From: Sulfurovum sp.
GTDB lineage: Bacteria; Campylobacterota; Campylobacteria; Campylobacterales; Sulfurovaceae
Assembly (NCBI GenBank): GCA_026193735.1
Contig: JAPHUJ010000268.1
Coordinates: forward strand, 1 to 5,266
Direction: 5' to 3'
Length of the DNA: 5,266 nt
Part shown: piece by piece, positions 1 through 5,226 of the stretch
Position numbering within the stretch: the first letter of the stretch is position 1
Layout of the letters: the number at the start of each line of letters is the position of its first letter
Notes under the pieces: generated by a model
What the model was told of the DNA's origin: nothing
What the model saw: the letters and a program-made list of their open reading frames with translations, nothing else
Database searches by the model: none
Program-made: the position numbers and the translations under genes

Positions 1-315
1 AGTTGCTTTAAATGCTTTCATTTTTGGACGTGTAATAAAGTCCATGGCAGACTCTCTACGTTTTTTAATTTCAGAAAATATATGTGCAGAGGGTTCCATC
101 CGTCCTTTTTGGATAATGTCAAATACATCATTATCAAAAAAATCTGTTTCTTGCATATTCAATGCATCATAGAGTAGCATAAAGACTCTTTTCTCATAGT
201 CATCCATCTTACAACTGTCATCAGTAATTTTAAGGGCAACTGTGATGGCACAGTCACGCTCAAAACTATCAAGACCTTCTGCTACATATGGCATACTCTC
301 TAACGCATATCCCAT
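1..315 (-). CDS. Unrecognised protein, N-terminal 105 residues (runs off left edge)
   Basis: An open frame begins at an ATG at 315 and stays open for 105 codons to the window edge, so the C-terminus is missing. It starts 7 bases after the ferredoxin C stop codon, on the same strand, so it is very likely the next gene of the same operon. The protein begins MGYALESMPYVAEGLDSFER and is soluble, rich in charged residues and probably helical. It has two cysteines (about 22 and 35) but no recognisable cluster motif, signal peptide or membrane segment. The in-frame stop at 330-328 leaves no earlier ATG. The ribosome site is poor, so translation may be coupled to the ferredoxin; Met8 (294) is an alternative start. 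I do not recognise the family. It does not show the Cys-rich C-terminal motif of NifQ, but that end would lie outside the window. Confidence 0.75.
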   Translation of the reverse strand, partial: MGYALESMPYVAEGLDSFERDCAITVALKITDDSCKMDDYEKRVFMLLYDALNMQETDFFDNDVFDIIQKGRMEPSAHIFSEIKKRRESAMDFITRPKMKAFKAT

Positions 316-322
316 AAAGGAC

Positions 323-721
323 TCAACCTACTTCATTAAGATCTTCTGGTTCTTCCTGAACCTCTTTGCCCACTCCACGCATTTCTAATGGAATATCTTC
401 ACGATATTTTTTCTCTCTTAATGTTGGGGATTTCAGTTTTCCACTTTTTGTACTTGAGATCGTATAGAGATCATTACTTACAAAGTGCTCCTCATGTTCT
501 CTTGTGTATGGCATATCCCAAGAAATACAACCAATACTAGGACAAATAGCAGCACATTGAGGATCGTCATAGATCCCTACACATTCAACACATTTTTCAG
601 GGTGTACATAATAACGGCTCTCTCCTGTTGGATTACTCATATCATCAACTATAGCATCCACTGGGCAATTTTGCATACACGCATCACACGTTATACAAGT
701 ATCATCAATTATAACAGACAT
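323..721 (-). CDS. 2[4Fe-4S] ferredoxin C, Alvin-type with C-terminal extension
   Basis: A 132-residue ferredoxin, the last of three paralogues in this operon. Cluster-binding motifs are C9-x2-C12-x2-C15-x3-C19-P and C44-x2-C47-x8-C56-x3-C60-P. The eight-residue insertion in the second motif is typical of Allochromatium vinosum-type (Alvin) ferredoxins, whose clusters have very low and unequal potentials. A ninth cysteine, C65, follows the second motif. Residues about 66-132 form an extension that starts with ISWDMPY, a motif shared with the two sister ferredoxins; the rest is charged and more divergent than in the sisters. There is no signal peptide, so it is cytoplasmic. The start at 721 is supported by an AAGGA site six bases upstream. 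The likely role is electron donation to nitrogenase or to cofactor-assembly enzymes; the role is inferred from the neighbours, the ferredoxin family is clear. Confidence 0.93.
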   Translation of the reverse strand: MSVIIDDTCITCDACMQNCPVDAIVDDMSNPTGESRYYVHPEKCVECVGIYDDPQCAAICPSIGCISWDMPYTREHEEHFVSNDLYTISSTKSGKLKSPTLREKKYREDIPLEMRGVGKEVQEEPEDLNEVG

Positions 722-744
722 CTTTTATCCTTTTTCTTTTCCAA

Positions 745-1140
745 TTAATTATATAATTTGAGTGTCTCACCGACACTAACACGGTTACTTCTGTCCTCTA
801 TAAAAATACCTTCTCTAAAAGGTCTCGGCGCCACAAGCGGGGACAGGAGACCTTTTTTCTTATGTACTCTTATCACATAACTATTACTTACTACAAAGTG
901 ATCATTATACGTTTCCGTATAGGGCATATCCCAAACAATACACCCTTCAGTAGGACAAACCTCTGCACATTTTGGTACAGCGGCATCCACACATTCGATA
1001 CATTTTTCAGGTTTTACATAGGCATAATGATATTCTCCATCTAAAGAGGGAGACTCATTTGAATTGACTATAGCTGTTGCGGGACATTCATCTATGCACG
1101 CATCGCAATTGATACAAGTATCAGTGATCAGAACTGACAT
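745..1140 (-). CDS. 2[4Fe-4S] ferredoxin B, Alvin-like with C-terminal extension
   Basis: A 131-residue ferredoxin paralogous to its neighbours. Motifs are C9-x2-C12-x2-C15-x3-C19-P and C47-x2-C50-x7-C58-x3-C62-P; the loop in the second motif is one residue shorter than in the two sisters. An extra cysteine (C67) follows in CPTEGC. The extension holds IVWDMPY (68-74) and HKKKGL (93-98), both nearly identical in ferredoxin A, so A and B look like the closest pair. The start ATG overlaps the nifX stop by one base (TAATG), and an AAAGGAG site lies six bases upstream inside nifX. Expression is therefore probably coupled to NifX. A role as electron donor in FeMo-cofactor assembly or to nitrogenase is inferred from this pairing. 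Confidence 0.93.
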   Translation of the reverse strand: MSVLITDTCINCDACIDECPATAIVNSNESPSLDGEYHYAYVKPEKCIECVDAAVPKCAEVCPTEGCIVWDMPYTETYNDHFVVSNSYVIRVHKKKGLLSPLVAPRPFREGIFIEDRSNRVSVGETLKLYN

Positions 1141-1517
1141 TAGGCACTCCTTTGTTTTGCTTTATGATAAATGCGCAATAACCACATAGGTGGATCGTCA
1201 TTTAACATTTGCTGAATTTGGATAATGGCATCAGATATTTTCTCTCCTTCTGCCACACGGACAGGATGAATTCCTGAAGCTTGCACCATTTTGGAAGCCG
1301 TAGGTCCGATCTGAGTACAATACATAATATCTGCCTCTTCGATTGTTCCTATTTTGTATGTGAGTTTTGCCTTCTCTTCTTCCGGTTCTTCGGAGCTATC
1401 AATACTCTTTAAAAGTTGTGAAGCATCTTTCTCAACTTCAAAAAGATAAAAAGTCTTTGACCACCCAAAGTGTTCATTCACCGATTCTCCATCATTGGAG
1501 GCAAAAGCAATATTCAT
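1140..1517 (-). CDS. nifX: NifX, FeMo-cofactor/precursor carrier protein
   Basis: A 125-residue protein of the dinitrogenase iron-molybdenum cofactor-binding superfamily (NifX/NafY/NifB C-terminal type). The N-terminus MNIAFASNDGESVNEHFGW has the family signature: a first beta strand, then an N-E-H-F-G segment with His16 as a likely cofactor contact. A second conserved stretch, DIMYCTQIGPTAS (63-75) followed by GIHPVRV, matches the NifX pattern and includes Cys67. Known NifX proteins bind NifB-co and the VK-cluster during FeMo-co assembly on NifEN. The frame is open upstream to 1568, inside ferredoxin A, but the start at 1517 is chosen because homology begins there and an AGGA site lies eight bases upstream. 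The acidic linker at about 41-48 (SSEEPEEE) is notable. It sits between two ferredoxin genes rather than behind nifEN, which are not in the window. Confidence 0.85.
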   Translation of the reverse strand: MNIAFASNDGESVNEHFGWSKTFYLFEVEKDASQLLKSIDSSEEPEEEKAKLTYKIGTIEEADIMYCTQIGPTASKMVQASGIHPVRVAEGEKISDAIIQIQQMLNDDPPMWLLRIYHKAKQRSA

Positions 1518-1525
1518 CTCATATT

Positions 1526-1529
1526 TCCT
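1526..1529 (-). promoter_or_regulatory. Ribosome binding site deciding the nifX start
   Basis: AGGA overlapping the TAG stop of ferredoxin A lies eight bases before the ATG at 1517. Together with the conserved NifX N-terminus it rules against the longer frame beginning at 1568. Confidence 0.6.
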
Positions 1530-1920
1530 AAAATGAATCCGAAACATTAGCACGTGACTCACGTACATCCATACTGATCTCTTCTAAAAATGCCTGGGAC
1601 TTCACTGATGGCAACATCAATCCCTTCTTTTTATGATCACGGATCATGTATTTACCTTCTGCATTTCCGGCAGCATAATATTCTTCAAAATCTACACTAT
1701 ATGGCATATCCCATACGATAGCACCTTCTGTTGGGCAGGCTTCCGCACAACGTGGTGCATCTGCATGTCCAACACACTCTACACATGTTTCAGGTTTTAT
1801 GTAGAAATATTCACCTACATAAGGGTTTTTATCACTGTCATCACCTAAAATTGCTGCAACCGGACACTCCGGCGCACATGCATCACAACTGATACACTCA
1901 TCTGTAATCATTACTGCCAT
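1528..1920 (-). CDS. 2[4Fe-4S] ferredoxin A, Alvin-type with C-terminal extension
   Basis: A 130-residue ferredoxin, the first of the three paralogues in transcription order. Motifs are C9-x2-C12-x2-C15-x3-C19-P and C46-x2-C49-x8-C58-x3-C62-P, the Alvin spacing. The position that is an extra cysteine in ferredoxins B and C is alanine here (CPTEGA), so this copy has only the eight ligand cysteines. The extension carries AIVWDMPY and HKKKGL (96-101). The start at 1920 follows an AGGAG site with a run of A as spacer. Its TAG stop overlaps the nifX ribosome site and lies 10 bases before the nifX ATG. The family is certain; electron supply to nitrogenase or its cofactor assembly is inferred from the adjacent nifX. 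Confidence 0.94.
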   Translation of the reverse strand: MAVMITDECISCDACAPECPVAAILGDDSDKNPYVGEYFYIKPETCVECVGHADAPRCAEACPTEGAIVWDMPYSVDFEEYYAAGNAEGKYMIRDHKKKGLMLPSVKSQAFLEEISMDVRESRANVSDSF

Positions 1921-1949
1921 TTTTTTCTCCTAATATTGAATTATAAAAA

Positions 1950-2396
1950 TTAATTTGCAACTTTCGTTCTAGTATTATTAAAGCTCTCCAAATACATAGG
2001 TTCCAGATAAGGTTCTAGATTGATGTCGATCTCACGTAAAAGTATTGTGACCTTTGAATCTACATCAAGTTCTAATTCATCAAATGCATTTTGCGTAATA
2101 AGTGAAACCACTTCACCCATTTCACTATCAAATTTCACTTCACAGAGTAAGCCATTTGTACGTATCTGAGTAAGTGTTGCAGGGATACGATTTTCGATTG
2201 ATACTTTTCCATTACATGCCCTGCCTATACACACTGACAACTCTCGAAAAGTAAAATATACATTATCACCTGTACTAAGCCATTGAGGCGCTTTGGGTTT
2301 AATGATCTTGATCTCTAAATTATTGATCTCAAGTGTTATATAAGTCACGATTTCCATATCATTAATAGACTTAACCACTGCGGCGACCTTATTCAT
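1950..2396 (-). CDS. Tandem TOBE (Mop-like) domain protein, probable molybdate binder
   Basis: A 148-residue protein made of two TOBE/Mop-like units and nothing else. Unit 1 (about residues 2-67) runs from KVAAVVKSI to a TFRELSVCIGRA segment, similar to the end of a TOBE barrel. Unit 2 (about 69-127) begins with NRIPATLTQIRTNG and continues through VVSLITQNAFDELEL and KVTILLREIDI, close to the C-terminal regulatory domain of ModC and to molbindins. Such domains bind molybdate or tungstate and act as Mo stores or sensors; the family link is clear but the ligand is inferred. The protein ends in a short tail (about 20 residues). Two ATGs are adjacent (2399 and 2396); the AAAAGGAG site is three bases from the first and six from the second, so 2396 is preferred. 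The ribosome site overlaps the stop of the upstream gene. In this operon it would supply molybdenum for FeMo-cofactor. Confidence 0.82.
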   Translation of the reverse strand: MNKVAAVVKSINDMEIVTYITLEINNLEIKIIKPKAPQWLSTGDNVYFTFRELSVCIGRACNGKVSIENRIPATLTQIRTNGLLCEVKFDSEMGEVVSLITQNAFDELELDVDSKVTILLREIDINLEPYLEPMYLESFNNTRTKVAN

Positions 2397-2402
2397 CATT
2401 GA

Positions 2403-2410
2403 CTCCTTTT
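2403..2410 (-). promoter_or_regulatory. Ribosome binding site deciding the TOBE protein start
   Basis: AAAAGGAG on the minus strand overlaps the TAA stop of the Sel1-Nfu gene. It is three bases from the ATG at 2399 and six from the ATG at 2396, so the second ATG has the better spacing. Confidence 0.6.
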
Positions 2411-3320
2411 ACATCAAATACAAAACGACATTTTTGTCGATTAATGTCTCAAAATGCATCAATAACATATCTGCTGTCGATGTAGCACCAAGGTGACAAC
2501 CAGAACACGCGCCCAAATAGTTCAACCAAATTTGTGGTTTATCTCCTGTAACATAATTGATGAGTTCGATGCCTCCATCATCCCCTTCCAAGGTAGGAGT
2601 AATTTTTGTTTTTATCATCTGTTCTATCAGGTTACGTTGTTTAGATTCATCCAAAGAGCGAAACATCATATTAGTTGAGTCACTAAGTCCAGAATTACTT
2701 ACATAGGTAATGATCTCTTGTGCCTGTACATTATTGTTGTGCGCTGCAGTGATTAGATACTGCATTGCTTTAACAGTTTGCCCTTTTTCACGAAACAAAA
2801 TTCCTGCTTTAAGTTGCGCTTCTACAGAACCTCTATCTGCTGCCTGACGATAATAATCCAAAGCTATATCACTGTCTGCACCGCCTTCCATCCCTTTTTC
2901 ATAAAAATGGGCCAGACTCATCATTGCATGTGTATTATCGAGTGTGGCTGCCTTTTCAAACCATCCTTTTGCCATAGTTAGATCCCGCACACATCCAAAA
3001 CCTTTCATATGCATAATGGCCAAATTGACCATAGCATCAGGGTTTTGTTTGTTTGCCGCTTCTTTAAAATAATCATATGCTTTAGGATAGGCCTTTGCTT
3101 CATAAGCACTTACTCCCTCTTCAAATACTGTTGTCATCTTTTTCTCCTTTGTTTTAAAGTAATTTTTCAATGCTTCATACGCATCTATTTTGGATTCTTC
3201 AAATGTATCTCCAAGACCTTTGACATCAGGAAAATCTACAAATATGGCCATGCAGCCATCACCATCTTCATTTGAAAAACCATAATAGTCCAACAGATAC
3301 TTTTCCATTTTTGCATTCAC
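2409..3320 (-). CDS. HicB-like / Sel1-repeat / Nfu (NifU C-terminal) chimeric protein
   Basis: A 303-residue frame with three parts. Residues about 5-57 resemble the HicB-like antitoxin fold: DGDGCMAIFVDFPDVKGLGD, then TFEESKIDAYEALKNYF. Residues about 65-207 hold Sel1-type helical repeats, with repeated A..nLa..y..G, KGWFEKAA and LDYYRQAA elements. Residues about 225-303 are a Nfu domain with the cluster-binding pair C272-x2-C275 (LGACSGCHLG), as in the NifU C-terminus that holds and transfers [4Fe-4S] clusters. The Sel1 part probably mediates protein contacts. The outermost start is a GTG at 3320 with a weak AGAAG site; ATG at 3308 is the alternative. A much stronger ribosome site precedes an internal ATG at 3137 (Met62), which would give a 242-residue Sel1-Nfu protein without the HicB-like part, with cysteines 211 and 214. 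Either form, or both, may be made. It leads the leftward operon. Confidence 0.82.
   Translation of the reverse strand: MNAKMEKYLLDYYGFSNEDGDGCMAIFVDFPDVKGLGDTFEESKIDAYEALKNYFKTKEKKMTTVFEEGVSAYEAKAYPKAYDYFKEAANKQNPDAMVNLAIMHMKGFGCVRDLTMAKGWFEKAATLDNTHAMMSLAHFYEKGMEGGADSDIALDYYRQAADRGSVEAQLKAGILFREKGQTVKAMQYLITAAHNNNVQAQEIITYVSNSGLSDSTNMMFRSLDESKQRNLIEQMIKTKITPTLEGDDGGIELINYVTGDKPQIWLNYLGACSGCHLGATSTADMLLMHFETLIDKNVVLYLM
3138..3150 (-). promoter_or_regulatory. Strong internal ribosome binding site for the Sel1-Nfu start at 3137
   Basis: On the minus strand AAAGGAG (3150-3144) is followed by a six-base A-rich spacer and an ATG at 3137, which opens MTTVFEEGVSAYEAK. This is one of the best ribosome sites on this strand and is far better than the one before the GTG at 3320. 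It lies exactly at the junction between the HicB-like part and the Sel1 repeats, which argues that the Sel1-Nfu protein is, at least partly, translated separately. Confidence 0.7.
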
Positions 3321-3404
3321 TTTTATCTTCTATATACAAGTTTTATTCCAAAGAAAAAGATAGAACATAATATGCATAACATTTCATACACAAGGAGGTA
3401 ACTC
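3321..3404. promoter_or_regulatory. Divergent intergenic region, probable promoters for both operons
   Basis: This 84-base AT-rich spacer is the only place where the two gene sets diverge, so promoters for both should lie in or near it. For the leftward set, minus-strand TGG-AATA-AAAC-TTGTA (3350-3335) has the spacing of a sigma-54 -24/-12 element, but its -12 GC reads GT and other consensus bases are missing. It would also start RNA only a few bases before the GTG at 3320, which favours a later start codon. For the rightward set no GG pair exists upstream of the ribosome site, so a sigma-54 site is excluded there; CATAAT (3366-3371) is a weak -10 candidate without a clear -35. The palindrome TATGCATA (3371-3378) could be a small operator. 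No TGT-N10-ACA NifA site is present. Confidence 0.45.
3391..3404 (+). promoter_or_regulatory. Strong ribosome binding site
   Basis: AAGGAGG (3392-3398) with a six-base spacer precedes the ATG at 3405. It is the strongest ribosome site of the rightward set. Confidence 0.8.
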
Positions 3405-3800
3405 ATGATAGCAATACCTGTAGACAAAACAAATTTTGGTATTAAGTCTTCAACACTATTTGGCAATGCACCGACTTTTGCCCTTTATAATAAAAATGAG
3501 AAAACGTTCATTTTTAAAGAAAACTCGGGATATGGGAACGGTATAAAAACCGCAAAGACACTTCGATCCTGGGGAGTCAATAGTGTCGTTTACTCTTTTT
3601 TGGGAGATGGCCCATTTAATTCTATGCACAAAGACGGTATAGATGTTTTCTATATTGGGAAAGAGCCCATAGGACTTGCAGAGATCATTAATGGACTTAA
3701 TGAAAATGCTTATATCAAAGTAGATGCTGCCAATTCAGCCAGCTATCTTGACCCGGGTACGGCAACTGGAAGTTGTGAATGTGAGTGTAGTCATGAATGA
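3405..3800 (+). CDS. NifX/NafY-superfamily protein with Cys-rich C-terminal tail
   Basis: A 131-residue protein of the dinitrogenase iron-molybdenum cofactor-binding superfamily, a distant relative of the nifX product in this window. Residues 1-106 fit the ribonuclease-H-like fold of this family: MIAIPVDK strand, LFGNAPTFALY (18-28), a GYGNGIKTAKTLRSWGV helix (42-58) and VVYSFLGDGPFNSMHKDGIDVFYIG. The usual H-F-G is replaced by L-F-G, so the NifX-type histidine is absent there. A tail from about 107 ends in CECECSHE, three cysteines plus a histidine, which suggests metal or cluster binding; there are no other cysteines. The start at 3405 has a near-perfect AAGGAGG site six bases upstream, so strong expression is likely. 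It heads the rightward operon. A role in carrying a nitrogenase cofactor precursor is inferred; a standalone MTH1175-like protein of other function is possible. Confidence 0.8.
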   Translation: MIAIPVDKTNFGIKSSTLFGNAPTFALYNKNEKTFIFKENSGYGNGIKTAKTLRSWGVNSVVYSFLGDGPFNSMHKDGIDVFYIGKEPIGLAEIINGLNENAYIKVDAANSASYLDPGTATGSCECECSHE

Positions 3801-4023
3801 GATCATTACTGAAGAGATGAATCAAATAAGGATGTTGATCGCTAACACTGTTGCGCAACGCAGCACATTGAAAAATGAGATGCAAGAATGGTATGAACGC
3901 TTTCCTACAGAACGGTTTGCAAAGCTTGATAATCTTATTTTTATAGATGGTATGCTTTCTGAACTTGATACAAACTATAAACGTTTGTGGGATTTTCATA
4001 ATAGAGCCATACAAACTGTCTAA
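3793..4023 (+). CDS. Small helical protein, possibly of the nif-associated two-helix (DUF683/CCE_0567-like) kind
   Basis: A 76-residue protein beginning MNEIITEEMNQIRMLIANTV. Its ATG overlaps the stop of the upstream NifX-like gene by eight bases (ATGAATGA), so translation is probably coupled. The frame is open back to 3724, but that part lies inside the NifX-like gene; a GTG at 3781 is a weaker alternative. The sequence suggests two long helices with a short break near WYERFPTERFAKLD (about residues 35-48), with no cysteines and no signal peptide. In many nif clusters a NifX-type gene is followed by a short two-helix protein of the CCE_0567/DUF683 group, with a helix, a short proline-containing break and a second helix. 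Size, position and layout fit that, but residue identity is too low to claim membership by eye. Confidence 0.72.
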   Translation: MNEIITEEMNQIRMLIANTVAQRSTLKNEMQEWYERFPTERFAKLDNLIFIDGMLSELDTNYKRLWDFHNRAIQTV

Positions 4024-4032
4024 AAGTTTCTC

Positions 4033-4635
4033 ATGAAAAAAGAGTATGAGACTAAAGGGAGATTGATAGATGATATCACACAAATTGAACAGTACTATCC
4101 TATCTTGGAAAAAGATGATTTTAAAATTGATGAACCTCACTGGAGGCGTATCAGTAAAAATACCATCACGCTTTTTCAGGTACTGATAGATCAGGATCTA
4201 TCTGATCTTATACGTGTATTGGAACACTATCCTCGCTATACGGAGTGGGTATGTGAACATTTTAGATATGCTTATAGCTACAGTGAGAACAGTGCTGATA
4301 TCAATGCAGCATCTAAATTGCTCTATATGGGAGAGCCCTATTTTTCAAAACAGTTTGTTCGTAATGTCGTACGTAAACTACCTAAAATAGAAGAGTGGTC
4401 ACTCGAAGAGATCAAAGAGTTTTCCAAACACATGGTAGAAAAGAGTACAAAGTGGCATCCTATTATTATCAATTACTATTATGATACGCTGACACAGTAT
4501 GTACATAAGCAAAAGCTTCACCCTTTACAACGCATAGCCCTTGCGACGCAGATAGAAGGTATCATACGTCAAGATAGTTATACCTATGATGCAGAAGATC
4601 GTGACGCTGTTCTAGATATACCCTATATGAATTAA
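4033..4635 (+). CDS. Unrecognised 200-residue soluble protein
   Basis: An intact 200-residue frame, nine bases after the previous stop and 18 bases before the next gene, so it belongs to the rightward operon. The ribosome site is poor, suggesting coupling to the upstream gene. An imperfect CTCAT/ATGAG inverted repeat (about 4030-4050) spans the start codon. The protein looks mainly helical and rich in aromatic residues (for example EHYPRYTEWVCEHFRYAYSY at 64-83, and IIINYYYDTLTQYVHKQ). It has a single cysteine (C74), no signal peptide, no membrane segment and no metal-binding motif. The C-terminus is acidic (YDAEDRDAVLDIP). I do not recognise a family. Codon use and base composition resemble the neighbours, so recent transfer is not indicated. 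A link to nitrogen fixation rests only on its position. Confidence 0.82.
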   Translation: MKKEYETKGRLIDDITQIEQYYPILEKDDFKIDEPHWRRISKNTITLFQVLIDQDLSDLIRVLEHYPRYTEWVCEHFRYAYSYSENSADINAASKLLYMGEPYFSKQFVRNVVRKLPKIEEWSLEEIKEFSKHMVEKSTKWHPIIINYYYDTLTQYVHKQKLHPLQRIALATQIEGIIRQDSYTYDAEDRDAVLDIPYMN

Positions 4636-4653
4636 AAATAACAAAGGAACAAA

Positions 4654-5163
4654 ATGAATAAAGATCAACTAAAAAATGAATTATTGAAAATGGCCAGAAA
4701 TGCTTTTGAAACTGCTTCAACACTACGAGAGACTGAACGCATTGAAGTGTATCTTCTGGATGGCATTCCTAAAACGACAGATGTACTTGAGGAAAGTGAC
4801 AATATAATTTATGGACCAAACCGCATTTTATGTTATCAAGTTTATGGGTACGATTATCTTGAAGATGAAATTAAAACATGGATTGATTATGCACGTGTCA
4901 TCAAACAACCCACTGATGAAATGCCACTCACAGAACCGACTGACATTGAAAAATCCATTCGTGAACTCATTTCTGAACTGACAAAGACTAAAGGGGTGAA
5001 GAACGAAGATATCAGTTCCTTTGAGGTCTTTGCCAACCTTCCTGTAAACCTGCTAGGGAGCATAGAGCAACAGATAATCGAATACTGGTGGGGTGCAAAA
5101 GAAGAAGAAAATGCGAAAAAACTTGCCCTGAGTCAAATAGATGATGCGTTAAAATCCTACTAA
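4654..5163 (+). CDS. Unrecognised 169-residue soluble protein
   Basis: An intact 169-residue frame; the start ATG at 4654 has an AAAGGA site about five bases upstream. The N-terminus (MNKDQLKNELLKMARNAFET) looks helical. A mixed region follows with IEVYLLDGIPKTTDVLEESD (30-49) and C60 in RILCYQVYGYDY, the only cysteine. From about residue 95 the protein is again helical and charged, and it includes a paired tryptophan (W145-W146, EYWWGAKEEE). No signal peptide, membrane segment or metal-site motif is visible. It follows the 200-residue gene by 18 bases and is probably co-transcribed. I do not recognise the family, and any role in nitrogen fixation is only a guess from context. Confidence 0.85.
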   Translation: MNKDQLKNELLKMARNAFETASTLRETERIEVYLLDGIPKTTDVLEESDNIIYGPNRILCYQVYGYDYLEDEIKTWIDYARVIKQPTDEMPLTEPTDIEKSIRELISELTKTKGVKNEDISSFEVFANLPVNLLGSIEQQIIEYWWGAKEEENAKKLALSQIDDALKSY

Positions 5164-5169
5164 AATGAT

Positions 5170-5207
5170 CGTTTTGACAGATTTGAAGATCAGATAGTCA
5201 AAAGACG
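5170..5207 (+). other. Imperfect inverted repeat (possible RNA hairpin) before the last gene
   Basis: TTTTGAC (5172-5178) and GTCAAAA (5197-5203) are exact reverse complements separated by 18 bases. CG at 5170-5171 can also pair with CG at 5206-5207 across a two-base bulge. It lies in the 63-base gap between two genes, about 7 bases before the GAGGAAG ribosome site. No T-run follows, so it is not a standard intrinsic terminator; it may be an RNA structure, an operator dyad or chance. Confidence 0.4.
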
Positions 5208-5226
5208 CTGTATTGAGGAAGATCAT

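Noticed and set aside
485..1044. Plus-strand open frames opposite ferredoxins C and B
   Set aside because: Their products are low-complexity antisense readings (many I, T, Y, F) and the minus strand clearly encodes ferredoxins with complete cluster motifs.
1518..1568. A longer NifX with 17 extra N-terminal residues
   Set aside because: The extra part overlaps ferredoxin A and has no family similarity; the conserved NifX start and a ribosome site fit 1517.
3008..3320. A HicAB toxin-antitoxin system
   Set aside because: Only the HicB-like N-terminal fold is visible; there is no HicA-type frame next to it and no helix-turn-helix or ribbon-helix-helix domain.
3724..3792. A longer form of the 76-residue protein with 23 extra residues
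   Set aside because: The added part is the out-of-frame reading of the NifX-like C-terminus; the overlap ATGAATGA is a typical coupled start.
3715..4140. A 141-codon minus-strand open frame
   Set aside because: It lies opposite the plus-strand NifX-like, 76-residue and 200-residue genes, has a phenylalanine/isoleucine/histidine-rich antisense composition and shows no family motif.
5172..5203. Rho-independent terminator after the 169-residue gene
   Set aside because: The stem is AT-rich with an 18-base loop and is not followed by a T-run.
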